From Aldrovandia affinis (lineage: Eukaryota; Chordata; Actinopteri; Notacanthiformes; Halosauridae), in contig JAINUG010000487.1 of the NCBI GenBank assembly GCA_029706075.1, forward strand, positions 186,001 through 250,000: a stretch of DNA of 64,000 bases, written 5' to 3'. A program made the translations under genes and the position numbers. Shown one piece after another: positions 1 through 10,752 of the stretch. The notes beneath the pieces were generated by a model. That model searched no databases, had not been told where the DNA came from, and worked only from the letters and a program-made list of their open reading frames with translations. Within the stretch, counting starts at the first letter, position 1. Every line of letters begins with the position of its first letter.

Positions 1-1881
1 GGCCAGCTGTAATATCACTGACCCACCATACCACTTTATGTTCCAGGTAATATTTCTAGGTTTTCCTTGTATTTTCTATGGTTCCGTGAACCGGGAATGT
101 TGTGTGTGTGAATGAGCTGCGTTCGGATAAGCAGCCAGCTAGCTAGTTAGCCAGCTCGCCGTGAGCATGGTCGCTTGTACTAGCCATAGCTAGGTCCATG
201 TGTGTTGTGTGTTTTGCGACACACGTACAGAGTTTATAATGTATGTGTTCTTGATTTTATATTTTATATTTTGTATTCTAAAATGGATCACATGTTTTTG
301 TTAGTGTAGCAGATGCTGAAATGTTTAGTTATGTTATGCAAATATGATTCAGTTGTAGCCTCGGTATTGTGCTTCAGAATACAGTATCACACAGTCTAAT
401 ATTTTACCACTATACGATCACAAAAAGCTATAGTAGGTCTTATGTTTTTGTTTTATAGGCATAGCTACCATGTATTTTTGTTTAATTATGTTTGAGTTTG
501 ACTTGGTACTGCTTGTCCATACTAGCCTACAAGTAGGCAACACAAGCGTTTGTATTTGCCAACAGAAAGTTCTGGATGTTGAACGGAAGAGCATGTTGTG
601 TCCCGAGACCTGGCCAGCTGTAATATCACTGACCCACCATACCACTTTATGTTCCAGGTAATATTTCTAGGTTTTCCTTGTATTTTCTATGGTTCCGTGA
701 ACCGGGAATGTTGTGTGTGTGAATGAGCTGCGTTCGGATAAGCAGCCAGCTAGCTAGTTAGCCAGCTCGCCGTGAGCATGGTCGCTTGTACTAGCCATAG
801 CTAGGTCCATGTGTGTGTTGTGTGTTTGCGACACACGTACAGAGTTTATAATGTATGTGTTCTTGATTTTATATTTTATATTTTGTATTCTAAAATGGAT
901 CACATGTTTTTGTTAGTGTAGCAGATGCTGAAATGTTTAGTTATGTTATGCAAATATGATTCAGTTGTAGCCTCGGGTATTGTGCTTCAGAATACAGTAT
1001 CACACAGTCTAATATTTTACCACTATACGATCACAAAAGCTATAGTAGGTCTTATGTTTTGTTTTATAGGCATAGCCTACCATGTATTTTTGTTTAATTA
1101 TGTTTGAGTTTGACTTGGTACTGCTTGTCCATACTAGCCTACAAGTAGGCAACACAAGCGTTTGTATTTGCCAACAGAAAGTTCTGGATGTTGAACGGAA
1201 GAGCATGTTGTGTCCCGAGACCTGGCCAGCTGTAATATCACTGACCCACCATACCACTTTATGTTCCAGGTAATATTTCTAGGTTTTCCTTGTATTTTCT
1301 ATGGTTCCGTGAACCGGGAATGTTGTGTGTGTGAATGAGCTGCGTTCGGATAAGCAGCCAGCTAGCTAGTTAGCCAGCTCGCCGTGAGCATGGTCGCTTG
1401 TACTAGCCATAGCTAGGTCCACGTGTGTGTTGTGTGTTTGCGACACACGTACAGAGTTTATAATGTATGTGTTCTTGATTTTATATTTTATATTTTGTAT
1501 TCTAAAATGGATCACATGTTTTTGTTAGTGTAGCAGATGCTGAAATGTTTAGTTATGTTATGCAAATATGATTCAGTTGTAGCCTCGGGTATTGTGCTTC
1601 AGAATACAGTATTACACAGTCTAATATTTTACCACTATACGATCACAAAAGCTATAGTAGGTCTTATGTTTTGTTTTATAGGCATAGCCTACCATGTATT
1701 TTTGTTTAATTATGTTTGAGTTTGACTTGGTACTGCTTGTCCATACTAGCCTACAAGTAGGCAACACAAGCGTTTGTATTTGCCAACAGAAAGTTCTGGA
1801 TGTTGAACGGAAGAGCATGTTGTGTCCCGAGACCTGGCCAGCTGTAATATCACTGACCCACCATACCACTTTATGTTCCAG
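1..1881. repeat. Tandem array, 612-bp unit, three copies plus 46 bp
   Basis: Three head-to-tail copies start at 1, 612 and 1224, followed by a partial fourth copy at 1836-1881. Units 2 and 3 are both 612 bp and I count only two substitutions between them. Unit 1 is 611 bp and differs mainly by single-base indels in short homopolymers. Each unit contains an AG-ended tract before GCATAGCC and a TTCCAG/GTAATA junction, so an intron-exon-like segment may be what was duplicated. The window begins in phase with the unit, so the array may continue to the left. Short reading frames of 60-94 codons recur in every unit on both strands and look like chance frames. Confidence 0.95.
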
Positions 1882-1985
1882 CAATAAAGGGAACCTGTGA
1901 TTCATCTGGCTGTCCTGTTCAATGTGTGGAAGCAGTAGAGTGCAGCAGTAAAAAGTGACCCGTCACACAGACAGCCCAATCCTAG
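1882..1985 (+). other. Array exit with AATAAA motif, possible LTR or last-exon end
   Basis: The partial fourth unit stops exactly at TTCCAG. Where the other units continue with GTAATA, this one continues with CAATAAAGGG, a polyadenylation-type hexamer, and then unique sequence. This fits either a terminal exon following a duplicated intron-exon block, or the R/U5 end of an LTR whose U3 carries the 612-bp repeats. I could not decide between them. Confidence 0.35.
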
Positions 1986-2329
1986 GGGTTTACATCCTAT
2001 CCGCCATGTGACTCGAGAACACTAACAGTGAATGTAGCAAAATCACTGAAACAATGGTGAATCCTTAAGCGTAGCGAAATGCATGTGCTCAATTTAATCC
2101 ACGTTGTCCCCTCGGTGCCCTCGAAATTGGTACTGGACTCATTAATCACACTGATGGTTGCACCTGGGTGAAATTCCTTATGGCTTCCATCATAGAGAGG
2201 GGAGGATTACAGTTAAGACTTACTGTATACATCAATCAACAAAACCAGCCCAGATAGCACTGTCTGGGCCCTCCTCATGCTCCTAAGCATTATTTCATTG
2301 GACAGAGTCAGGTTTACGACTGTACATAC
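1986..2329. other. No recognisable feature
   Basis: Mixed-composition sequence between the tandem array and the L2 LINE. I see no open frame with family similarity, no terminal repeats and no RNA gene. Confidence 0.4.
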
Positions 2330-3115
2330 AGACAGACGGACCTTCGATCTAAATTCTTGTTAGACATGATTCTTGTACTTTTTGTGTAAAAAAAGGAGAG
2401 CAGTCTCTGTGGAGTGGCCTGCTCTGAACCCAGATTGGTTGGGATCAAGCAGGTCATTCTGTAAGAGATGAGCAGACAGTTGGTTATAGACAGCCCGTTA
2501 TAGACATGTCTCTCTCCTCCCTGTCTGTTGGTTATAGACAGACAGGCAGGAGAGAGACAGGTCGGTAGTTTGAAATAACAGCAGGACTCAGAGAGGGTTT
2601 TTTGAGGAGGGGGACAACATGAGCACATTTGAGGGAAGAGGGGACAGAGCCAGAGGAAAGAGAGGAGTTAATGACATTGGAGACAAAGGGGAGGATGTCC
2701 ATAGCAATGGACTGGAAGAGGGGGTAAGGAATGGGATCAAGAGGGCAGGTGGTGGGACGGTGGGAGAGGACAAGTTGAAGGATGTCTGAGTCAGGGAGGG
2801 GCGAAAAGGAGGACAGAGGGGTGAGAGGTTTAGGTAGCGAGATGGGTGAGGGAGAGGTTGGGGGGAAGGAGTTGCGAATGACATCGACTTTCTCGTGAAA
2901 GAAGGATGCGAAGTCATCCATGGTTAGGGAGGAGAAGGGTGGGGGAGGAGGAGGGGTGAGGAGAGAGGAAAACGTAGAGTAGAGTTTCGAGGGTTAGAAA
3001 CTGAAGAGGACAGTGAGAGTCAAAGGAGGAGGAGAGAGGAAAGTAGGGTGGACGATGCCTCCTCAGCAGGTAGGTGAGAGAAGGCATCAGTAGGGGGAAG
3101 GGAAGATACTTAGAA
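2330..3115 (-). mobile_element. L2-type LINE, reverse-transcriptase half (element A)
   Basis: Read on the minus strand, 2921-2535 encodes the N-terminal part of an L2/CR1-group reverse transcriptase, with the typical CPLDPIP and NYRPVSLLP blocks. After a disturbed stretch at about 2480-2535, the next RT block (an NQSGFRAGHSTETALL-like run) is readable in another frame at about 2470-2380. No catalytic YADD box follows, so the element is 3'-truncated here. Its upstream endonuclease half lies at 6352-7404, separated by a plus-strand LINE, so the two pieces are one interrupted copy. Confidence 0.85.
2508..2558. repeat. 21-bp inverted repeat, hairpin-forming
   Basis: The arms 2508-2528 and 2538-2558 are reverse complements with one mismatch, separated by a 9-bp loop. 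Copies of the loop motif TTATAGACA also occur just upstream. It sits where the RT reading frame of element A is disrupted. Confidence 0.8.
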
Positions 3116-3856
3116 GTATATATATTCTAATATATAGAAGCCGGCTACTTCCTAGCTCTTTGGTCGTTTTTACTTTCGTTTCGTGTCCTGTTGCGTCTAA
3201 ATGTTGTTCAAACTAACCTGTTTGTCTACCGATATGATTGGCAAACTCTTCATGAGATCCGTGCCTCTATGAAGGAAAAACCCGATCATCGCGAGGAACA
3301 CCTGGCACACCACAGCGTCTTCTCTCCGTCTCCATTTATCTCCCGGGGACCATGGAGTGTGAACCGAAGGACCCACCGTAGAGGAGGAGGCCATCGCCGA
3401 GGAAAGCGCGCGGGTGCAAGAGCCAAACGTGAACCGCGGGCTCCTCTCACTACCCCGCCGACTCTCCCCTCTCAAAATCAGCCGCCAGACCAGCGAGAAC
3501 CGGTGTCTACACTCAGCTCTTCGTCAAGCGGAGTCTCCGTGAAATTAGGACTACTGAACGCGAGATCCGTGAAAGAAAAAACATCGGTCTTGTCTGACTT
3601 CATCTCCAACCAAAATCTGGATTTTTCGCCATCACAGAAAGTTGGCAAGTCCCAGGAGATTTCTCCACGCTCATAGAACTCTGCCCAGTCGGCTGGAAAT
3701 TTCACTGCACTCCGAGATGCGGCAAGACGGGAGGGGGCGTGGCCTTCGTGTACAAGGACAATTACACCTGTTCCATGCTGAACTGCCCCACTTTCTCCAG
3801 CTTTGAAGCTCAGCTAGTTAAAGTGGGCTCAGCTGGTCATTATCATCTACCGTCCG

Positions 3857-4614
3857 ATGGACAGCAGGGTTTTTAAGGAAACTAAGAACTTTATATCTCA
3901 GTTCTCTACTTTCCTCACAGACATCATCCCCAGCCACGACAGGGTATTGATTTTGGGCGACTTTAACATCCATGTCGACAATCCCATCAGGGCATTTGAG
4001 AGTGAGTTTATGGACCTGATCCAGTCTTTCGGACTGATCCAACATGTCTCTGGTCCCACCCACAAAGGAGGACACACCCTAGATCTCGTCCTCTCTCTGG
4101 ATCTCCCCATCAGAGATGTGGGGACCACGAAGGCCCATGTTGACTGTGACCATGATGCCGTGCTTTTTAATTCATCCTTGCCCCCCCTCCCACTAACTCT
4201 CAACGCCCCGTACGCCTCTCTCGTTCCATCAATGCCCAGTCACCCACCAAGTTTTCCTTTGCCTTTACTGCCACCAAAAACACAGCAGGCGAAAAACCAT
4301 CTTCAGACCCTGAGGACCTCACCATCATGTTTAACTCCACCTGCCAGTCTATCCTGGACACCATCGCCCCTCTCACCCTTAAGAAGCCTAAACCAGCGGC
4401 TACCCCCTGGCTCAATGACACCACTAGAGCACAGAGGAGGATTTGGCGGCAGGCTGAGCGCAGGTGGAAGAAAGACCGGCTACAGATCTCACTGGAGATG
4501 CTCAGGGACAGCCAGCAGACCTACCAGAAAGTGAAAAGTTTTATTGCAGACCATAAATTATGTTGCATAGCCCTCTCCTACCGCTATCCAGGACCCATCC
4601 CCCGCCAAGTGTGA
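3857..4614 (+). pseudogene. L2 LINE endonuclease and linker, frame-broken
   Basis: Translation shows the C-terminal half of an apurinic-type endonuclease (ILGDFNIHVDNP, then HTLDLVLS and CDHDAVLF), followed in a second frame from 4327 by the linker typical of L2 ORF2 (TPWLNDTTR). The start of the endonuclease (LLNARSVKEKTSVLSDF) is upstream at 3540-3610 in another frame. At least two frameshifts separate the pieces. The protein would nick the target DNA to prime reverse transcription, but this copy cannot make it. Confidence 0.8.
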
Positions 4615-5138
4615 GGAATTTCTGTCCTTTTTCTCTGAGAAAGTGACTAACATCAGAAGAAATATCCCACCGCCCACTCAGGACCTGGCCACCACTCTGG
4701 GATGCACATTCAATCTCCCCAGTTTTGACCCCATCTCAATGTCCTCCCTCTCCGAGATGGCCTCCTCACTGAAGCCTACGTCATCCCCCCTGGACCCTGT
4801 CCCCGCCCCTCTCCTCAAGGAGGTGTTCGACACAGTTGGTCCACACATCCTCTCCATCATCAACAGCTCCTAGCTACGGCTATGGTTCCATCCTCCTTTA
4901 AACAAGCAGTAGTCCAGCCCCGTCTTAAAAAACCCAGCTTAGACCCTGCCCTCCTCAGCAACTACAGGCCAATATCCAAACTTCCATTCCTGTCTAAACT
5001 ACTGGAAAAGGCTGTTCTCAGTCAGCTGCTCCCCTACCTCCACCGCAACAACATTCTGGGGAAATTCCAGTCCGGCTTCCGGGCTGGTCACAGCACCTCC
5101 TGAAGGTACTGAACGACCTACTCCTCATCACCGACTCC

Positions 5139-6116
5139 GTGAAATGTGCTGCATTGGTCCTCCTCGACCTAAGTGCAGCCTTTGACATGATTGACCACAC
5201 CATCCTCATCAACCGCCTCCAACAGGGGGCTGGCATCACAAATACCGCCCTGGCTTGGTTCAAGTCTTACCTTGAAAATAGAACTTTCTCGGTGAGCCTA
5301 GCAAACTGCTCCTCCCAGAAAACCAACCTCACCTGCGGAGTCCCACAGGGTTCGATCCTGGCTCCCATTCTCTTCAATCTCTACATGCTCCCCCTCAGTC
5401 AGATTATCACTCGGCATAACATCTCGTTCCACTGCTATGCCGATGATACCCAGGTCTACTTACCACTCACCACAGACGACCCCACTGGTTTAAACCGTCT
5501 GAAGCACTGCCTGGGAAACATCAAGGAGTGGATGTCGCAAAGTTTCATGCAACTAAATGAGAGCAAGAGCGAGATAATCCTGTTCGGCACGTCCACCTCT
5601 GTCAGCCAGATCGCTAATAACATGGGTAGTCTGTCCACCCTGATAAAACCCCATGTCAAAAACCTGGGAGTCTTCTTTGACTCCGATCTGAAGTTTGACA
5701 AGCAAGTGCGAGCAGTGGCACAGTCCTGCTTTTTCCAACTGCGCACCATTGCAAAAATCAAATCATTCCTCTCTCCCAGCGACCTTCAGAGGGTCACCCT
5801 CACTCTGATCTTGTCAAGACTGGACTATTGTAACGCCCTCTACTCTAGCGTGGCCAAGAAAACCATCAACCGCCTACAACTCGTCCAGAACGCAGCTGCC
5901 AGGCTCGTGTCGGGCACCAAAATGAGGGACCACATTTCCCCAGTCCTTGCATCCCTCCATTGGCTCCCTGTGAAGCAGAGAGTCAATTTCAAAATCCTCA
6001 TGTTCGTTTTCAAAGCCCTAAACGGTCTCGCTCCTGCCTACATTGAGGAACTCCTGGTCCGATCGATTGTGGCTCCCTTTAAACATCAAGTCTGCAAACA
6101 CCCTACAGAGTTTTAA
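5139..6116 (+). pseudogene. L2 LINE reverse transcriptase, 325-codon open fragment
   Basis: This open frame covers most of the RT palm and thumb. It has [13 protein letters not shown] (motif A, catalytic Asp), [20 protein letters not shown] (the YADD active site) and the L2 C-terminal blocks RLDYCNALYS and SLHWLPVKQR. The upstream RT blocks ([23 protein letters not shown]) are readable at about 4900-5100 in another frame, so the full ORF2 is not continuous. Within element B it follows the endonuclease as in all L2 elements. The intact catalytic residues do not imply activity, because the 5' part is broken. Confidence 0.85.
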
Positions 6117-6351
6117 GGCTCTACTTAAAACACATCTTTTTGCCAGAGACAATCCCTGAGTTAGCTTTTACGGTTGTGTGATAGATGTATTTATGTCTTT
6201 ATGTTCTTTGTTTTGTTTTGGATGGCTGCTTGTAATTTGCATGTTCCTATTGTTCTTATCTTTTGTTTTCCTCTTCCTCGGGCTGCGCCCCGGGCTGATG
6301 TAACTATTTGTTGGGGGGCGCAATATAAATAAATGAAATAAATAAATAAAA

Positions 6352-7404
6352 ATAAATAAGATAGAACAGTAGCCAACAGGGCAGCGGGGGAGAGAGAGCG
6401 GGGGTTGCGATGGACAAGGACAGTGGGAGCAGGTGAGGATGGTTTAGGCACAGAGGGGAGGGGGAGGGAGAAAGACAGAAAGCAATGGTCAGACACATGT
6501 AGAGGAGATACCGTAATGTTGGGTGATGCGCAGTTCCTAGTAAAGAGGTCCAGTTGGTTACCGGCCTTGTGGGTGGATGGGGATTCAGCCAGGGTGAAGT
6601 CGAAGGACTGAAGCAGGGGGAGGAATGCAGAGGCCTGAGAGGTCTCCAGTGGCAGGTTGAAGACACCGAGGAGTAAGACGGGAGTGCCATCCTCAGGGAA
6701 AGCGCTGAGTAGGGCATCAATCTCATCTAGGAAACTCCCCAGTGGACCTGGAGGGCAATAAAAAACAATGATGTGCAGTTTACATGGCACAGTGACAGTG
6801 ACAGCATGAAATTCAAAAGAGGAGGGTGAAAAGTGAGGAAGAGGAACAATACCAAATCTCCACAGGGGGGAGATCAGTATACCTGTCCCTCCACCTCTAC
6901 CTGTGGGTCGTGGAGTGTGGGAGAAGGTGTAGGCAGCGGAGAGAGCAGCAGGGGTGGCTGTGTTCTGTGGAGTGATCCACGTCTCCGTGAGCACCAGGAA
7001 CTGCAGGGAGAGTAGTGAGGCCTGGGCCGAGATGAAATCGGCCTTCCAGACAGCGGACTGGCAGTTCCATAGTCCACCTGCTACCACCACGTCAACACCA
7101 GGAGATATTGGAGGGTGGATGAGATTGGAGAGGTTTCAGGTGTGAGTAGAATCTCTCCTTCTAGGCAATCTAGAAGAGGAGACATGGACTGGGATAGGGA
7201 GGTAGCATGTAGTGTTAGATGCAGAGGAATAAGAACAGGGAGATACAAAACTATGGTACTTACCTTGCGGCGAGCACTCCCTAGCTGGCCCCCCTCGGTG
7301 GACTCCTGCAGGTAGACTCTTTCGTCTTTGTCCGCCAAGTCTTCATTCGGTGAGGCTAGGAAGGTGAGGCTGCCGCGAAAAGCTGCCGCTATCCACAACT
7401 ATGA
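6352..7404 (-). mobile_element. L2-type LINE, endonuclease half (element A)
   Basis: On the minus strand, 7090-6380 encodes an L2-group endonuclease: GLWNCQSAV, then VLTETWITP, GRGGGTGILIS, FYCPPGPLGSF, and HVSDHCFLSF near the end. The region 7400-7090 is the 5' part of the same element. The protein runs straight up to the junction with element B at about 6351 and resumes with the RT part at 3115, so this is the 5' half of the copy at 2330-3115. The 5' limit near 7404 is inferred from where recognisable L2 sequence ends. Confidence 0.8.
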
Positions 7405-8034
7405 TTGCTTATATGTGGCGAATGCCCCCTGACAACAATAGAGACTAATTACCAACTCACAGGTTCGTTCGTAGATACAGGAACGGTCTCATCATTTATC
7501 GACATATTACCACATTTGACGTCAGAGTGTTTTGTTTGTAAACGCAAAATGGCTTTTACAATGTATTGTTTTCTATCATTTTGGTCAGTTAAAACATTAA
7601 ATGTGTCTTCTTGATACAAGTCATTTACAAACATTATTTGAAGCAATCACACTTTAAACCATTTCTGTAGTTGTAGAATAGCTAACTACTTTCTAGAGAG
7701 AATTTATTCATTGGGAGAATTGATTCTCTGACATCAGCTGCGATGGCATTTAAAATGTTGTATCCCCTCGTGCAAAGCAGTATGGGTAACTGAGTCTTTT
7801 TTAGAAGACCAACTCCACTGAATAATTGATCCAAACACAACTGATGATGATGACGATGAAAACAACTCAGAACAATCTAGACCTATTTTTAAGATGCAAC
7901 AAGATCATACAACATAAATCACACGAAGGCCAACAAATACGCCTATACTATACAAATCGGTTTTCAAGCTCCGGGGTGATTTCAACTGCTTTCAGATTTT
8001 TGCATATTTTTTTAAATGTCTGCAAGTGAACAAT
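7405..8034. other. No recognisable feature
   Basis: AT-rich unique sequence between element A and the snRNA-derived segment. No family similarity, terminal repeats or convincing gene were seen. Confidence 0.4.
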
Positions 8035-8076
8035 TACTTACCTGGCAGGGGAGATACCATGATCACGAAGGTGGTT
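8035..8076 (+). pseudogene. U1 snRNA 5' end, truncated copy
   Basis: TACTTACCTGGCAGGGGAGA followed by TACCATGATCACGAAGGTGGTT reproduces vertebrate U1 snRNA from nucleotide 2 to about 43. It includes the 5'-splice-site recognition sequence and the start of stem-loop I. The match stops abruptly at 8076; the rest of U1, including the Sm site and terminal loop, is absent. No proximal sequence element was recognised upstream, so this is a cDNA-derived fragment rather than a working gene. It lies just upstream of a Tx1-like LINE, which suggests template switching from LINE RNA to U1 RNA. Confidence 0.85.
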
Positions 8077-8106
8077 GTGGTGTGCTACCTTGCTTCAGAA
8101 GTATCA

Positions 8107-8165
8107 GTGCTTGGGTTACTCTTCATTTGTACAAGCTTTTCGCCTTAATAAAGACGAAGAGCTGT
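8107..8165 (+). pseudogene. Possible U5 snRNA-like segment
   Basis: The stretch CTCTTCATTTGTACAAGC, then TTTTCGCCTTAATAAAGA, resembles U5 snRNA around stem I and loop I (CUCUUCA ... UUUCGCCUUUUACUAAAGA in U5), and CTCTTC/GAAGAG can close a stem around it. The invariant loop is altered and several positions differ, so this may be a decayed copy or a coincidence. Its position between the U1 fragment and the Tx1-like element is what makes it worth noting. Confidence 0.35.
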
Positions 8166-9035
8166 GCATTAGTTGGCTGCCCAGAGTGCATTTCCTCCCT
8201 TTCTTTCTATTCTTTGTCTCTCTCTACATCTCCTTTCCATCTGCACTTGAGGGCCTGGTGGTGATATTGGAGTAGCAGTGGCTTGTCCGCGGCTCCGGGT
8301 GAACCCCAGGCCGACGGACAAGGCCAGACCCCACCTATCGCTTTGGGGGAAAGCAGGTACCAGTGGCTTGCCCGCAGCCTGCTCAACCTCAAAGCGCAGA
8401 AGCCAGGACAGCACCCCAGGAGACCCCTGCCAGAGGACACCAGGAGCCATCCAGGATCCGGACAACTGCTGCAGGACGCCCAGGCCTGGAGACCAGAGGG
8501 GAGTGCAGAGGTGCCCGGCGAGGAGGCCTGAAAGGGTTTTCTCACCGGGCCTCCTAGCCGACCTCCACCAAGGCCTACGCTCCCCAGCTCTCTTTCTCCA
8601 CCCTGCAGCAGGACCACCAGGTGGATCCCGGAGGACGAGGTGCCAGCAGCGGCAGTGCGGAGGTCCAGACTGGAGGAGCCACCTGCCACCCGGATGACGA
8701 CGACGGGGCCCAGCCACGGACTACCACCCGGGGATTCGTTTGGGCCTACTGTGATCGTCGCTCCAGCCTACAGGGAAGTTCCCCATCAGCGGCCCTGGAG
8801 GAGGCCTTTGCGGCCTACTCATCCGGGGGCCCCTGCTTTGTTTCCGGCCCTCCCGGAAGGAACACCATTCTTGGGTGTGCTGTCCTTTCTTTTTGTGCTT
8901 CTTAGGTGGGGCCCTACCGACTGAGAAGGAAGGGAGATGGCGTCCCGACCAGCTCCCGGGATGCGCCGCCATTACGCTGGCTGAATGACGTGGAACCCAG
9001 GGGAGGGAGAAGGAAGCGGCACCACCACCGGCACC

Positions 9036-9893
9036 ATGGCGGGATCGGGGCCCGGAGGCACAGATGAGCAGGGCGCCACCAGACCAGCAACCGCCGGACA
9101 GGCCGGTAGGGAGAACAACCACCGTGCTGCCCCCAATCCAACCACCCCTGGGACAAGAGTGAACAGCATGACCCGTCTAGAATTCAGCAGGGCTGTCCTA
9201 CAGAAAGGTATGGGCTTTGTGCCGAATGACCTGAACTGCCTGGTCAAGGTCCCTAATGTAGTAGACGTTTTTGAGATCAGTTTTAAGAATGCTAATGTCC
9301 TGGAGAGATTCTGGAACCTCTTTAGAGAGGGGAAGGATAGGAGCCCTCTGAAAAACTTTGATGTTGAGCCTCTGTCTGACACTGAGAACAAAGTGGTGAC
9401 TGTGCAGTTTTATAACGAAGTTGTACAGGACCACGATGTTGCAACGTGGTTGGGCAGGTATGGCTCCATCAAGTCCGAGGCAAGGAGAGTCCTTGATGAG
9501 GCTGGGGTGTGGACTGGGGCCAGAAAGTGGCTGGTCCAATTACAGCCAGACCCAATGTCGGTTGGAGGGGTGCGACACATCCCCAGCACCATTACGCTGG
9601 GGAACAACCGGGGCGCAGTTTTTTATTACGGCATGCCCAAACTGTGCAGGCGATGTGGTGGGTTAGGCCACTTGGCTGCAGCCTGCACAGTGGTTAAGTG
9701 CAAGAGTTGTGGAGGAGAGCACGAGACCAGGGCATGCCGGGACCCTAGACCCTGTAACTTGTGTGGGGTAAGGGGGCACCTCTTTCGAGACTGCCCACTC
9801 TCATATGCTAACAGGGCTAGGGGAACTGTGCCACAGTCTCACCCCCAACCTCCCCCGCCCTCCATCAAATATGACCACGACAACCCAGCCTGA
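9036..9893 (+). pseudogene. Tx1-like ORF1 (gag-like, three CCHC zinc knuckles)
   Basis: I place the start at 9036 because CACCATGG is a near-ideal vertebrate initiation context; the frame is also open from 8985. The product would be an RNA-binding protein that coats the retrotransposon RNA. Residues about 204-253 carry three zinc knuckles: C-RR-C-GGLG-H-LAAA-C, a C-KS-C-GGE-H-ETRA-C variant, and C-NL-C-GVRG-H-LFRD-C. The natural C-terminus continues in another frame to 10224, rich in Pro, Thr and acidic residues and ending near the basic SDWSKVKGRKRKSK block. A frameshift therefore lies around 9810-9890. The middle of the protein is otherwise uninterrupted. Confidence 0.85.
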
Positions 9894-10224
9894 CCCACCT
9901 CAGTTTCCCTCACTACCTACCCAAACTACAGCACAACCAGACAAACCAGACATGCCAGTCTCCCAGACACCCCCCACTACAGTCGAGGAGGAGGCGGACT
10001 CGGAAACCCTCAACATGGTGGAAGAGCCCACCCTCTCCTCAGACACCACAGATTCAGACCCCCCCTCCGACTGGTCCAAAGTAAAAGGGAGAAAGCGGAA
10101 AAGCAAACAAAAATGCAGACAAATTAATAAACTGGAAATGCCTACTCCCATCGCACCTAGCAATAGCCCTCAACCTCTCCCTTCATCTAAACTCATCCAG
10201 ACAGTCTCAGACCTAAATCAATAG
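9894..10224 (+). pseudogene. Tx1-like ORF1 C-terminal tail, shifted frame
   Basis: This stretch continues ORF1 in a different frame that is open from 9805 to 10224. It encodes a Thr/Pro/acidic segment and a basic block WSKVKGRKRKSKQK, like the tail of gag-like proteins in this clade. It has no good independent start and is best read as the frameshifted end of ORF1. Confidence 0.6.
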
Positions 10225-10752
10225 GCCCAAAATAACTCCCCGCTCCAAAAAACCACAATCCCCAACAAAAGCCCCCCAACAGATTCTTACAGTGAAACAC
10301 CCATGCTCAACCTGCCCCAGTGGATACTGGCCGCTTCTGGTCCTCAGACACCCCCCAGACAGAGAAGCAAAAGATCCCATCCAAGGGCCCTCTGCCACTG
10401 GACAAAAGGTGGCCCCAGGGCCAAAATCTATCAGCCCTGCCTCTCCAGGGTGGACCTTGCCAGGCGGTGCTAGGGGAGAACAGGTGAGCAGACCTACCCA
10501 GGGGGCGGAGAGGCCCATCAAAACCAGATACGGTCATTGACCGTTTAAACCAAATTTGCAAAGACATTCGCCAAAACCAATAAAACTGGTTAATTTCCAC
10601 CCCTGCAATAATGCTTTCCCCTGTATTTACTTATTTTCTTACCCCATGTCAATCACAATCACATAAATCAATACTCGAAGTATAAAAGATCCAATCAAAC
10701 CGCATGCAGTTTTCTCCATCCTGCAACAGCTGCCCAACAGCGGATTCCCTTC

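Larger units (their letters stand above)
3116..6351 (+). mobile_element. L2-type LINE inserted into element A (element B)
   Basis: A plus-strand non-LTR element of about 3.2 kb interrupts the minus-strand LINE. It has a basic N-terminal region (3191-3530), then endonuclease blocks (LLNARSV at about 3545, LGDFNIH at about 3955, DHDAV near 4150) scattered over several frames, then a reverse transcriptase and a 3' end of AATAAATG-type repeats at 6325-6351. Several frameshifts and stops break the endonuclease part, so the copy is dead. I saw no convincing target-site duplication, and both boundaries are approximate to about 20 bp. Confidence 0.85.

Noticed and set aside
418-1905. Repeated 60-94 codon frames on both strands in the tandem array
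   Set aside because: They recur because the DNA repeats; they overlap on opposite strands, have no family similarity and vary at their ends between units.
8035-8076. A working U1 snRNA gene
   Set aside because: Only the first ~43 nt are present, with no Sm site, no terminal loop and no recognisable upstream promoter element.
8169-9156. Many overlapping long frames on both strands in the GC-rich leader
   Set aside because: High GC content lengthens chance frames. Only the ORF1 frame from 9036 has zinc knuckles and a good start context.
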